DNA of 64,000 nt from DSVQ01 sp964484765 (GTDB lineage Bacteria > Planctomycetota > Planctomycetia > Planctomycetales > Planctomycetaceae), in assembly GCA_964484765.1 (NCBI GenBank), contig CAZAGI010000016.1, forward strand, positions 1 to 64,000, in the 5' to 3' direction. Below the pieces are notes generated by a model. The model was not told the DNA's origin and made no database searches. It saw nothing but the letters and a program-made list of their open reading frames with translations. Below are positions 9,143 through 18,963 of this stretch, piece by piece. Numbering within the stretch: the stretch's first letter is position 1; every line of letters begins with the position of its first letter. The translations under genes were made by a program, and so were the position numbers.

Positions 9143-9502
9143 TCAGGACCAGAAGTTCTCGCCATGCCAATTGAGCGGCGGCTGCGTTTCGACCTCAATG
9201 TCGCCCTCCACGCTGGTTTTGCAGGCGAGGCGCAGGTCATTTTCATGGCCAATCCGGGCGAAGAACGCCAGCGGGTGGGCAATCATGCCGACTTTTTCCA
9301 ACAACCCTTGCCGCGAACAGTTTTCCGCACCCTTTTTCACGATCACACGGCAACTGCAGCAGAGCCCGTTGCCGAGACAGTTCGCGTAGTTGTGCGGAAA
9401 TGGGTACAGCTGCACACCAGCTTTCAGTGCTTCCCGCCGCAGGTTCGATCCCGCCGGAACCTCGATCGTCTTCTTCTCTTTCACGAACGTCACGGTCGGC
9501 AT
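9143..9502 (-). CDS. 2Fe-2S ferredoxin
   Basis: A 119-residue soluble electron carrier. The plant/adrenodoxin-type cluster pattern is visible: NCLGNGLCCSC (cysteines at about 42, 47/48 and 50) and a distal Cys in 'LRLACKTSV' near residue 93. The N-terminal beta-grasp half (MPTVTFVKEKKTIEVPAG) is typical. The partner oxidoreductase is not evident nearby. The gene lies 47 bases upstream of rfbB on the same strand, but a functional link is not indicated. Confidence 0.9.
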   Translation of the reverse strand: MPTVTFVKEKKTIEVPAGSNLRREALKAGVQLYPFPHNYANCLGNGLCCSCRVIVKKGAENCSRQGLLEKVGMIAHPLAFFARIGHENDLRLACKTSVEGDIEVETQPPLNWHGENFWS

Positions 9503-9767
9503 TTCGAACAGTTCCTCTCACACCGCGAACCGGCAGGGGTCTGGATCTCAACGAGTTCCTTGATGATAAATCCGGGAGAGATGAAATACCAGATTGCGAA
9601 GACGATAAACCCGCGCAAACGTCCTCACCTGGCAACTCCTGCCGGATCGCAAGAATTCTACGGGAAATCACGGGTGTCGGCCGGGCCCGAGCACGATTTT
9701 TCGCTCGACGCCCAAGAGGTGCGTGTGATATCCGACAACAAACTTCCTGATGGTGTGAGGAATTCCC

Positions 9768-10181
9768 ATGAGCCGACTCCTTGCGACGGCGGTATTGTTG
9801 ATCGGACTGCTGGCCGGCTGCGAAACGCTGCACAATGCGGGCGTTCCCGGATTGGAACAATACGTCAAAGACGAGGATGCGATCGCCGCTCCGGAGTACC
9901 GCGAACGGTTTCAGCTCGACCGCGATCCTGTAGCGTTCACGTGGCTGCTCCGCCACCGCGTCCGCTCAGGAATGAGTGTGATGGAAGTGAACGAAGCGCT
10001 GGGTGAAGCCGGTGAAGAATTCTCGCATAGCGAAGCCTACAAGAAGCATACCGACGGCTATCAGAGCACCGACGTGGGGTTCCGCTGGGGTCCCGACGCC
10101 AAAGGCCGCAGCGTGATCCTCTTCTTCCGTGAAGGAAATCTCGTCAACTTTAATCCGGATGAATTCGGCGGCACGATGTAA
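9768..10181 (+). CDS. Small lipoprotein, unknown
   Basis: A 137-residue protein of unknown function. Start at 9768 is supported by GAGGAA seven bases upstream. The N-terminus is a type II signal (MSRLLATAVLLIGLLAGC, lipobox LAGC). The mature part is charged; a segment around residues 65-80 (GMSVMEVNEALGEAGEEF) followed by 'FRWGPDAKGRSVILFFREGNLVNF' resembles the beta-strand-turn pattern of SmpA/OmlA-like (BamE-type) lipoproteins, in which a start such as 'G.s..evv..lG.P' is typical, but this assignment is tentative. Monocistronic. Confidence 0.75.
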   Translation: MSRLLATAVLLIGLLAGCETLHNAGVPGLEQYVKDEDAIAAPEYRERFQLDRDPVAFTWLLRHRVRSGMSVMEVNEALGEAGEEFSHSEAYKKHTDGYQSTDVGFRWGPDAKGRSVILFFREGNLVNFNPDEFGGTM

Positions 10182-10223
10182 CGGCCTTTTGGAGACGAGA
10201 AACTCTGGGCGAGGAGTCCAACA

Positions 10224-10256
10224 GGTTCGCCTCTCAGAGCCTCGGCAAACCCTGCG
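10224..10256. repeat. GTAGGGTTTGCCGAG-family repeat copy (inverted)
   Basis: The segment reads GGTTCGCCTCTCAGAGCCTCGGCAAACCCTGC; its reverse complement is closely similar to 45424-45456 and to the segment at 53504-53537. It lies in the gap between the lipoprotein gene and the end of the kinase gene. It is one of three related copies in the window. Confidence 0.6.
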
Positions 10257-10287
10257 AACTTCTGCGCAGCACGCAGACCGCTCGCGC

Positions 10288-11694
10288 TTACTTGGCGGCT
10301 TGTCGCATTTCATCGAGCGCGTGACGGATATCACGCAGCGTGACGCCGTCCTTCAAGACGCGTCCGCCGGCACTCTCCGAGAGATCGCCCGCAAACGTCA
10401 CCATTTTCTTGGACAGCGCGAGCACCACCGGCACGCCCTTCTTCTTGCAGCGTTTCACCGCGGCCTGGAAGACCGGCACGACTTCATCGCCCAGCGCTTC
10501 GCCGATGAAAATCACCCCCGCCGGGTTGTCGGTATCGACCCGGTTCAGGGCACGAATCGGATCGGTGAGGACCAGCACGCGGTAACCATGCTTGGTGAAA
10601 TATTCCCGCAAGGCATCCTGCTGCTTGGCTCGGGTTTCCACGCAGATCACGACTGGTGCCAGGACGGCGGCGGGTTCCTCTGCGACCGCCGGCGTGTTCG
10701 TACAGCGCCGCAATTCCGCGACGACTTCGCTCGGGGACTGATACCGGTCATCAGGATCAATGGCCATCAGCTTGTCGACGACTTCGACCATCGCCCGCGG
10801 CAAGCTCGGATCGACGCTCCGTACGGGACGCACATCTCGATACCGGCTGAACGCCTTGCGATCTTCCGCGCGCTTGCTGGGTGGATACGGCGGTTGCCCC
10901 GTCAACAATTCGTAGTAAATCGCTCCCAGGAAATACAAATCGCTGCGCGGATCGTTGTTCGGCGCACCGGTATTCTTTTCAATCGTGGCATATTCAATCG
11001 CCCGGTCGACTTCTTCATCGATCGCCGCAAATGAGGCGTCCTGTCCGGCGAGACCAAAATCGACGAGTTTCGCCACGCCTTGGGCACTCAACAACACATT
11101 GGAAAGCTTCAGGTCGCGATGGGTGAGTCCCAGACCGAGCGCATACTCCAGGCCTTCCGCGATATCCAGCACGTACTTCGTGGCCTCCGCGGGCGAGAAT
11201 TTCTTGCGGATCTTGATGAAATCGCGAAAGTTGCCCCCTTCGACAAACTCCATCGTGAAATAGTGCTGGTTGCCATCGCTCCCGACTTCGAAAATCGGCA
11301 CGATGTTCTTGTGGACCAGTCGTTTGCCAAGTTCTCCCTCGCGACGAAACAACGTCACGGCGCGGGGATCATCGACGAAGCGCTGCCGCAGCACTTTGAT
11401 CGCCACCATTTGGCCGCTGTCGACCGCCGATCCACGAAACACCCGCGCGAAACTGCCGGACGCATTGCGGTACAGCAGCTTGTAGCCGCCGAGTCGCAAC
11501 CCCTCGGTCTCGCGCTTTTTCAACAAACCGGACTGGTACGACGTTAGTGCACCGAGGGCTTCGAGTTCCTTGATCAAGCCGTCGACATTGACGCGGGAAC
11601 CCAGAATCCGCTTGGCCTCCTGCAAATGGACTGGGTCGACCAACCGCATTTTCAGCAGTAGTTCTTCCAGTTGGGCCAGCGTCGAAAACGACAT
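10288..11694 (-). CDS. Serine/threonine protein kinase with C-terminal pseudo-receiver-like domain
   Basis: A 468-residue cytosolic kinase. Residues 1-65 form a helical region; the Hanks-type kinase domain spans about 68-330 with an atypical glycine loop (NASGSFARVF), catalytic Lys100 (AIKVL), HRDLKLSN (Asp194) and DFG (212-214), so all key catalytic residues are present. Residues about 345-465 look like a response-regulator fold ('PVVICVETRAKQQDALREYF', 'GVIFIGEALGDEV', 'VPVVLALSKK'), but the usual phospho-acceptor Asp at the end of strand 3 is replaced (IFIGEA), so it is unlikely to be phosphorylated. No transmembrane segment. Start at 11694 (MSFSTLAQLE) is preferred over 11703; the ribosome site is weak. 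Substrates unknown. Confidence 0.9.
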   Translation of the reverse strand: MSFSTLAQLEELLLKMRLVDPVHLQEAKRILGSRVNVDGLIKELEALGALTSYQSGLLKKRETEGLRLGGYKLLYRNASGSFARVFRGSAVDSGQMVAIKVLRQRFVDDPRAVTLFRREGELGKRLVHKNIVPIFEVGSDGNQHYFTMEFVEGGNFRDFIKIRKKFSPAEATKYVLDIAEGLEYALGLGLTHRDLKLSNVLLSAQGVAKLVDFGLAGQDASFAAIDEEVDRAIEYATIEKNTGAPNNDPRSDLYFLGAIYYELLTGQPPYPPSKRAEDRKAFSRYRDVRPVRSVDPSLPRAMVEVVDKLMAIDPDDRYQSPSEVVAELRRCTNTPAVAEEPAAVLAPVVICVETRAKQQDALREYFTKHGYRVLVLTDPIRALNRVDTDNPAGVIFIGEALGDEVVPVFQAAVKRCKKKGVPVVLALSKKMVTFAGDLSESAGGRVLKDGVTLRDIRHALDEMRQAAK

Positions 11695-11946
11695 GCGATG
11701 CACTCAGACGAATTCCAATGACAACCGTGTCGGCCCCCTGGCCCGAGGACCGGCACGGGGACAGCGACGGGTACGATCCCATGTTCGACACCGTCGTGCG
11801 GGAAGCTTCATGTTAACGTCCGCGCGACCCGCCGCAAGCCGCCGCAGATTTCTGCCCGGTTCATCCCGCCGAATTACTCGGAATGTGCCGACCTCGACGA
11901 AAATCGCGTTTCGATCAAACAATCTCATCAGAGAAAACGCGGATCG
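11695..11946. other. Gene-free gap between divergent-spaced kinase and nagA end
   Basis: About 250 bases without a convincing gene, repeat or terminator. It must hold the promoter of the kinase gene; no -35/-10 pair was clear. Confidence 0.5.
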
Positions 11947-13137
11947 TCAGAGATTTCTACTGAGAAGCGTCGGAATAGACACCGATCCGAAGCGCAGTTC
12001 GCCGCCGGCGATGGTCGCGACGATCTGCAGGCGATCGCTGCCGGGGACGTGGTGGTACAGGAATAAATCGGCCAGTCCGTGCCGCCGCAGCCGCGGCGCT
12101 TCGTACCCCAGCAACTTCGCGGGATTGCGGCTGGCCATTTGAATCGCCTCCCGCCAACCGACGCCGGCATACTCGCGGACTTTGACGACGCAGACATCCG
12201 ATTCCAGCGCCGATCCGGCAAGCAGTTCCCGTTGCCCGGTGACCACCAGTTTGCCGTTCTCCAGAATCTCGCTGCGGCCAAGCTTGTTCTCGTAAATTCC
12301 CGGCGGACACCCCGCCCATCCGGCGGCGTCGCATGTGAGTACCACATTCCGCGGCGACTTCACTTTCACGACAGTCCGCACAATGTTCGCCGGGAGATGG
12401 TGGCCATCGACGATCAAGCTCGACGTGAGTCGATCATCGGCGAGTTGCTCCCACAACGGGTTCCGATGCCGGTGCAGCATCGTCGCACAACCGTTTCCCA
12501 GATGCGTGCTGAGCGTCGCCCCGGCATCGACCGCCTCGTGGATTTGCTCGGGAGTCGCGGCGGTATGACCGATCGCGATCACGATCCCATGGGCGACCGC
12601 CGTGCGAATGAATTCAATCACGCCGTCTTGCTCCGGAGCGACGGTTACCAGTTTGATGCGGCCCCCCGCGGCATCCTGCAAGCGCGAGAATTCATCCCAG
12701 TCAGCCCGGCAGACATGCTGTTTCGGATGCGCACCGCGCGGCCCGTCTTCCGACGAAATGTACGGCCCTTCCAGATGACACCCCGGCACCATCCGCGCGG
12801 TGACCGGGTCCTGCTCGCACGCTTGCCGAATGACACGAAACCCGTGTTCGAGAGCTTCGAAAGAATTCGAGATCAACGTCGGACACAACCGCGTCACACC
12901 GAACTGCAGGTACGCTTGCACTGCGCGATGCACTTGCTCGGGAGTCAGTGAGTCGTCACTGAACCAGGTTCCGCCGTGACCGTTAATCTGCAGATCGAAC
13001 AGCGCCGGGGCGATCATCGGCCATGATTCAAGACCGTCTGCGGCCCACACCGGCCGCACGGAGGCAATCCGATCGCCCTGCATCACCACTTCAATGGGTT
13101 CGCCGGTGTCATATCGTCGTCCACAGACGGTCAGCAT
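11947..13137 (-). CDS. nagA: N-acetylglucosamine-6-phosphate deacetylase
   Basis: Removes acetate from GlcNAc-6-phosphate to give glucosamine-6-phosphate in amino-sugar recycling and catabolism. The 396-residue protein has the amidohydrolase-fold hallmarks of NagA: 'APALFDLQINGHGG' (about residues 43-56), 'GCHLEGPYISSEDGPRGAH' (about 118-136) with the metal-ligand Glu, 'AIGHTAAT' (metal-ligand His), 'STHLGNG' (second His), and the catalytic Asp in 'VLTCDAAG'. Length is normal. nagB and a GlcNAc transporter are not adjacent. The ribosome site before the ATG is weak. Confidence 0.92.
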   Translation of the reverse strand: MLTVCGRRYDTGEPIEVVMQGDRIASVRPVWAADGLESWPMIAPALFDLQINGHGGTWFSDDSLTPEQVHRAVQAYLQFGVTRLCPTLISNSFEALEHGFRVIRQACEQDPVTARMVPGCHLEGPYISSEDGPRGAHPKQHVCRADWDEFSRLQDAAGGRIKLVTVAPEQDGVIEFIRTAVAHGIVIAIGHTAATPEQIHEAVDAGATLSTHLGNGCATMLHRHRNPLWEQLADDRLTSSLIVDGHHLPANIVRTVVKVKSPRNVVLTCDAAGWAGCPPGIYENKLGRSEILENGKLVVTGQRELLAGSALESDVCVVKVREYAGVGWREAIQMASRNPAKLLGYEAPRLRRHGLADLFLYHHVPGSDRLQIVATIAGGELRFGSVSIPTLLSRNL

Positions 13138-13179
13138 GTTCTGTCACTTCGCGAGAAGAAAAAGGAATCCACAAATCGT

Positions 13180-13290
13180 ACCAGCCCGGAGCGCGAGCGA
13201 CGGGTGAATTATGCTCAAACATCCGTCGACGATGGCAAGTGACAACGCATGGCCAATCACTCTTGCCCGTCGCTGGTGCTCCGGGCTGGT
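13180..13290. repeat. Inverted repeat, ACCAGCCCGGAGCG family (copy 1)
   Basis: Left arm 13180-13205 and right arm 13265-13290 are near reverse complements. The 26-base left arm is identical to the reverse complement of 60816-60841 and matches 63896-63921 at 25 of 26 positions. It lies between nagA and the amidase gene. Confidence 0.85.
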
Positions 13291-13310
13291 AATGGTTTGT
13301 GGTTTTCTTT

Positions 13311-14714
13311 TCACGGCACATCGGGATGCCGTGTGTGCCAGTCGGTGCGGGATTGATAGGCCATCGCGAGACCGAGCAGTCGATTCTCCTCCAGCGCGCG
13401 GCCGACGAATTGGAAGCCGGTGGGGAGATTGTCCTGGCCGAAGCCGTTGCACAGCGCGATTGCTGGCAATCCCGCCGCGTTGCTGGCGACGCCGAGCGAT
13501 GTGCTCGAAAAGCCTTTCGACCACTCGCGGAAGTCGCGATCAATCGGCCCGGCGACGGTCGATAATGACGGTGCAACGATGGCATCGTATTTCTCGAAGA
13601 AAGCATCGAGCGCGTGCTGAATCTTCCCACGCACGCGCAGCGCGTTGATGTAATCCTTTGCCGGGATGGCGAGCGTGGAGTGACCACCCCAGCGGTCCTC
13701 CGGAGCGGCAAGTTCCCACACTTTGCCATCGCGGATGAAGTCCTCGAACGCCGCCGCCTGTTCGCAGTTGATGATCGTTCCCACCACCGCGCTATACGGC
13801 AGCGGAGGCAGTTCGATTTCTTCCATCTCGGCGAACTCGTTCAGCGTTTTCACGGTCGCTTCAAAGTTGGCGCGGACTTCCGGCTGCACGTTTTCCAGCG
13901 CCCCTTTGATGGTGGCAATCCGCGCTTTCTTCCCGGCGAAATCGTGCGGCGTGAACTGGTACGGCTCAACTATACTCGTGGGGTCGTGCCGATCGACGCC
14001 GGCAATCGCATGCAGGACATGCCCGCAATCTTCTGCCGTGCGGGCCATCGGGCCGAGTTTGTCGAGCGTCCACGACAAGGCCATCGCGCCGTGTCGACTC
14101 ACGCGGCCGTAGGTCGGCCGCAGGCCCGCGACGCCGTTGTATCCCGCGGGTGTGATGATGGACCCCGACGTTTCCGAGCCAATCGCATACGGCACCAGTC
14201 CGGCAGCGACCGCGGCTCCCGGTCCCGATGACGATCCACCCGACCAGCGCTCACGGTTCCACCCATTGCGGCCTGGCCCCGTGAAGGACGCGTTGGCCTG
14301 TCGATAACCAAAGCCGCCGGCGATCTCGACCATCGACAACTTCGCGACGAGCACGGCCCCGGCGTCGCGCAGCCGTTCGATGACAGTCGCGTCCATATCG
14401 ATGATGCGGTCTTTGAACGGCGCGGCTCCCCATGTTGTTGGGATCCCGCGCGTGGCGAGCAGGTCTTTTGCACCGTAGGGGATGCCGTGCAGCGGGCCGC
14501 GGTCCTGCCCCTGCGCGAGCAGCCGGTCTGCTTCCGCTGCCTGTTTCAACGCGAGATCACGCGTCAACGTCACCACGCAGTTGAACTGTGGTCCCAGGCG
14601 TTCGAGCCGTTCAAGATAGAATTCGGTCAGCGCAACGGAAGTCGTTTCACCCCGACGAAGCCGTTGATCCCATTGCGCGACCGTTGAGAAAGCCTCAGCA
14701 GCAGTGAGCTTCAC
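13311..14714 (-). CDS. Amidase signature family protein
   Basis: A 467-residue amidase-signature hydrolase. Catalytic Lys is in 'GIPYGAKDLL' (about residue 81), and the Ser-cis-Ser pair in the signature 'GGSSSGPGAAVAAGLV...GSETSGSI' (about residues 150-180). 'RPTYGRVSRHGAMALSWTLDKLGPMART' follows the family pattern. It resembles GatA, but gatB and gatC are absent and the specificity loop is not diagnostic, so a stand-alone amidase is more likely than Glu-tRNA(Gln) amidotransferase; a glnS gene in this window also makes transamidation for Gln unnecessary. The start is GTG and overlaps the upstream gene's TGA (GTGA), with AAGGG before it, indicating translational coupling. Confidence 0.9.
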   Translation of the reverse strand: MKLTAAEAFSTVAQWDQRLRRGETTSVALTEFYLERLERLGPQFNCVVTLTRDLALKQAAEADRLLAQGQDRGPLHGIPYGAKDLLATRGIPTTWGAAPFKDRIIDMDATVIERLRDAGAVLVAKLSMVEIAGGFGYRQANASFTGPGRNGWNRERWSGGSSSGPGAAVAAGLVPYAIGSETSGSIITPAGYNGVAGLRPTYGRVSRHGAMALSWTLDKLGPMARTAEDCGHVLHAIAGVDRHDPTSIVEPYQFTPHDFAGKKARIATIKGALENVQPEVRANFEATVKTLNEFAEMEEIELPPLPYSAVVGTIINCEQAAAFEDFIRDGKVWELAAPEDRWGGHSTLAIPAKDYINALRVRGKIQHALDAFFEKYDAIVAPSLSTVAGPIDRDFREWSKGFSSTSLGVASNAAGLPAIALCNGFGQDNLPTGFQFVGRALEENRLLGLAMAYQSRTDWHTRHPDVP

Positions 14715-15073
14715 GGTTGCCCTTTCGGTGAGCCGCCGTGCGGACGGTCGCTGCGGTAGGCGGCGAAGACGAACGCCGGTTCGTCACTGTTCTGCAGGGT
14801 GAACTTCGACAGTTCGCGACCACGGGCGAGGTCGCCGCGGATGTCGCCGAAGATTCCTTCGATGACTTCTTCGGTGTAGTGTTCGCTGGGATATTGCTGG
14901 ACGATCCCGGTGAGAATCAGTTCCGCCGGCGTGGCTGGCCGGGGCTGGTCTTTCTTTTCAGGTTCCTGCGCGGTGGCGGAACTTGTGACCGTAGTGGCGC
15001 TGAGACCTATGCCCAGCGCGAGTTGTTGTGCAAAGTCACGGCGCGTGACAGAAGCGGGGGTGGCCTCGTCCAT
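14711..15073 (-). CDS. Small Tat-signal protein coupled to the amidase
   Basis: A 120-residue protein starting at MDEATPASV (15073). It carries a twin-arginine-type signal (VTRRDFAQQLALGIGLSATTV) and a mature part with 'TPAELILTGIVQQYPSEHYTEEVIEGIFGDIRGDLARGRELSKF', then 'DEPAFVFAAYRSDRPHGG' at the end. Function unknown. Its stop overlaps the GTG start of the amidase gene by the sequence GTGA, so the two are co-translated and probably act together. The frame opens further upstream to 15133, but that part lacks signal-like character. Confidence 0.8.
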   Translation of the reverse strand: MDEATPASVTRRDFAQQLALGIGLSATTVTSSATAQEPEKKDQPRPATPAELILTGIVQQYPSEHYTEEVIEGIFGDIRGDLARGRELSKFTLQNSDEPAFVFAAYRSDRPHGGSPKGQP

Positions 15074-15130
15074 GAAAGACTCCGATGAACGCACTGAACC
15101 CCGATGGTGCGCACACGGGGCAATGCCCAC

Positions 15131-15167
15131 CATACAAAAAGCCCCCCGTTGCAGACAACGGGGGGCT
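15131..15167 (-). terminator. Factor-independent terminator after second DUF1501 gene
   Basis: A perfect 12-bp stem (AGCCCCCCGTTG / CAACGGGGGGCT, 15140-15167) followed on the minus strand by TTTTTGTATGG. It is 30 bases after the stop of the gene ending at 15197 and so terminates that transcript before the amidase operon. Confidence 0.88.
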
Positions 15168-15196
15168 CAGTGAATTCGCGGTCCCACACCGCTGGC

Positions 15197-16546
<1,350 letters not shown>

Positions 16547-16899
16547 GGCGAGCCTCGTTTCGGTGGGCGCATCACATGGCGAACGCTCGGCGGGATCGAT
16601 GGAGGGAGCCACCGACAAGAGCGAACGCATCAATCGTCCAACATGAATTGTATCGGATCAATCCACGAAGGCAAATGATCTTTCGCAGGAAGTGTGAACA
16701 TTCGAACGGTATTTTTTGGCGGTTTAGAACGATTGCACGAACCAGGCTGTCTAGAAATTGGTCCCGCCTTTCTTGTCGGGTCCGTTGCGCGGAACATCCT
16801 TCAAGACCGAATGGTCAGCACAGCGGACCCTACTCTCGAACTTTCGCTTGCCGTAAACTGTCCGGCTCGATTGAACTTCTCTGTGCAGGAACGTCGGCG
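16547..16899. other. Divergent promoter gap between DUF1501 gene and pheT
   Basis: About 350 bases between two divergently read genes. No T-box, attenuator hairpin or repeat was recognised. The pheT frame is open through this gap but lacks PheT-like sequence before 16900. Confidence 0.5.
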
Positions 16900-18927
16900 A
16901 TGTTGGTGAGTTGGGATTGGTTACGGCAATACGTTTCCGTCGATGCCACGGTCGATGAAGTCGCTGACCGATTAACGATGTCCGGGTTGAATCTCGAAGA
17001 GTTTCACACCGTCGGCGATGATGTCGTCATTGATCTGGAAGTAACGAGCAACCGGCCCGATTGCCTCGGCCATCTCGGCATCGCGCGGGAAGTCGCGGCG
17101 CTATATGACATGCCGTTGAAGATGCCTGCAGCGTTGCCGAAGGAGTCCACGACCCCGGCCAGCAGCACGGTCTCCGTGCAGATTGAGTGCCCGGACCTCT
17201 GCCCGCAGTACATCGGGCGGGTGATCAAAGGCGTGAGGATCGGTCCCAGCCCGGCGTGGATGCAGAAGCGGCTGGCCACCGTCGGCATTGCCTCCATCAA
17301 CAACGTGGTCGACATCACCAATTACGTGATGCTCGAATGCGCCCAGCCGTTGCATGCCTTTGATTTCGACAAGCTCGAAGGGCAGCAGATCATCGTCCGT
17401 CGCGCGGTCTCGGGGGAAAAACTGAAAGCGATCAACCAGAAAGAGTACGTGCTCACCGCCGATCAATGCGTGATCGCCGACGCCAAACGCCCCGTCGCGC
17501 TCGCTGGGGTGATGGGCGGGTTCGACACGGAAATTTCTTCGTCAACGAAGAACGTACTGATCGAAGCCGCGTCGTTTGCGCCGCTGTCGATCCGCAGCAC
17601 GGCGCGCAAACTCGATCTGCACAGTCCGTCGTCGTATCGGTTTGAACGGGCGCTTGATCCCAAAGGTCCCGAGTGGGCGAGCCGCCGCTGTTGCGAGTTG
17701 ATTCTGGAGCTCGCGGGGGGCGAGCTGTTGAGCGGTGCCGTGATTGCGGGACCAACGCCACCGGCAATGGGACCGGAGATCACGTTGCGGTTCGCGCGGT
17801 TCCGCAAAGTGCTCGGCATCGACATTCCCGTTGACGCCGCAGTGCGGATTCTCGGTCAACTTGGTGTGCAACTCGTGGGACAACCCACGGCGGATTCGGC
17901 CCGATTTCTCGCCCCGAGTTACCGCCGCGATCTCACCCGCGAGATTGATCTGATTGAAGAAGTCGCGCGGTTGTATGGCTACGATAAACTCCCCCAGGAC
18001 ATCGCCGTGCCGTTGTGCACCAGTGCGAAGTCGCTGCGGGAGCGTGTGGTGGAGCGCGTCGGCGAAACGCTCACCGCGGCAGGATATTTCGAGGCCATCA
18101 CATCGTCGTTCACTTCCGATGCCGAGCGGCAACTGTTCCAACCGTTGGGTGAACAGCCCGCGCTGGCTGTCGAGCATTCGTCCCGCCGGGCGGAGAACCA
18201 GTTGCGACAATCGCTGGTCCCGAGTTTGCTGGCTTCCCGCCGCGCGAACGAACGGCAAGGAAACTTCTCTGCGCAATTGTTCGAAGTGGCCAAGGTGTTC
18301 CTCAAGGCCGATCCCTCAATGCCTGAACGACAAGCCGAACCGTGGCGGATCGGTCTCGTCACCGGGCGGAGTTATCTCGATCTGAAGGGCGTGGTGCAAC
18401 TCCTCGCGCAGCGGATCAGTCCACAGTCGAAATTGACCGTGCGGCCGTCGAACATCGCGCAATTCACACCGGGCCGCGGGGCGGAAGTATTGCTGGATGA
18501 TCGCGTGTGGGGCTGGATGGGGGAACTCGATCGCAGCGCGAGTGACGCCGCCGATCTGCGCGACGCAGTGTGCGTGGCGGAACTCGATCTCGCCGAAGTG
18601 GAAGCGATCGCCGAGTTCGTCCCCCGCGCCGAAAAGCTGCCGGAACATCCGGGAATGACGCGCGATCTGAATTTTGTCCTCGACGAACCGGTGGAGTGGT
18701 CGTCCTTGGAGATCATCGTACGGAAAGCCGCGGGACCATTGCTCGAAGCGGTCAGCTTCGGCGGGCAATACCGCGGCAAGCAACTCGGCGACGACAAGAA
18801 AAGTTACGTCGTCTCGATGATCTTCCGCGCCGCGGACCGCACGCTCACCAGCGAGGAAGTCGACGCCGCGCAAAAAGCCGTGATCGCCGCGTGCGAAACA
18901 CAACTGCAAGCCGCTCTCAGAGCGTAA
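16900..18927 (+). CDS. pheT: Phenylalanyl-tRNA synthetase beta subunit, short form
   Basis: Beta chain of the alpha2-beta2 enzyme that charges tRNA-Phe. Start at 16900 (MLVSWDWLRQYV) has CAGGAA upstream and aligns with the family N-terminus. The 675-residue protein is over 100 residues shorter than the usual ~790-800: after 'MSGLNLEEFHTVG' (residues 27-39) it runs straight into 'DDVVIDLEVTSNRPDCLGHLGIARE', so the OB-fold tRNA-binding insertion that normally lies between these segments is missing. B3/B4 ('QYIGRVIKGVRIGPSP', 'INNVVDITNYVMLECAQPLHAFD'), B5, catalytic-like core and C-terminal FDX-ACB domain ('HPGMTRDLNFVLDEP...') are intact. pheS is not next to it in the window. Confidence 0.94.
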   Translation: MLVSWDWLRQYVSVDATVDEVADRLTMSGLNLEEFHTVGDDVVIDLEVTSNRPDCLGHLGIAREVAALYDMPLKMPAALPKESTTPASSTVSVQIECPDLCPQYIGRVIKGVRIGPSPAWMQKRLATVGIASINNVVDITNYVMLECAQPLHAFDFDKLEGQQIIVRRAVSGEKLKAINQKEYVLTADQCVIADAKRPVALAGVMGGFDTEISSSTKNVLIEAASFAPLSIRSTARKLDLHSPSSYRFERALDPKGPEWASRRCCELILELAGGELLSGAVIAGPTPPAMGPEITLRFARFRKVLGIDIPVDAAVRILGQLGVQLVGQPTADSARFLAPSYRRDLTREIDLIEEVARLYGYDKLPQDIAVPLCTSAKSLRERVVERVGETLTAAGYFEAITSSFTSDAERQLFQPLGEQPALAVEHSSRRAENQLRQSLVPSLLASRRANERQGNFSAQLFEVAKVFLKADPSMPERQAEPWRIGLVTGRSYLDLKGVVQLLAQRISPQSKLTVRPSNIAQFTPGRGAEVLLDDRVWGWMGELDRSASDAADLRDAVCVAELDLAEVEAIAEFVPRAEKLPEHPGMTRDLNFVLDEPVEWSSLEIIVRKAAGPLLEAVSFGGQYRGKQLGDDKKSYVVSMIFRAADRTLTSEEVDAAQKAVIAACETQLQAALRA

Positions 18928-18963
18928 TTCAGTCCGGTTGATCCACGATCAGAATGGGCGGGA

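Noticed and set aside
13311..14714. gatA of the Glu-tRNA(Gln) amidotransferase
   Set aside because: No gatB or gatC beside it and a glnS gene is present; a general amidase is safer, although Asn transamidation cannot be ruled out.
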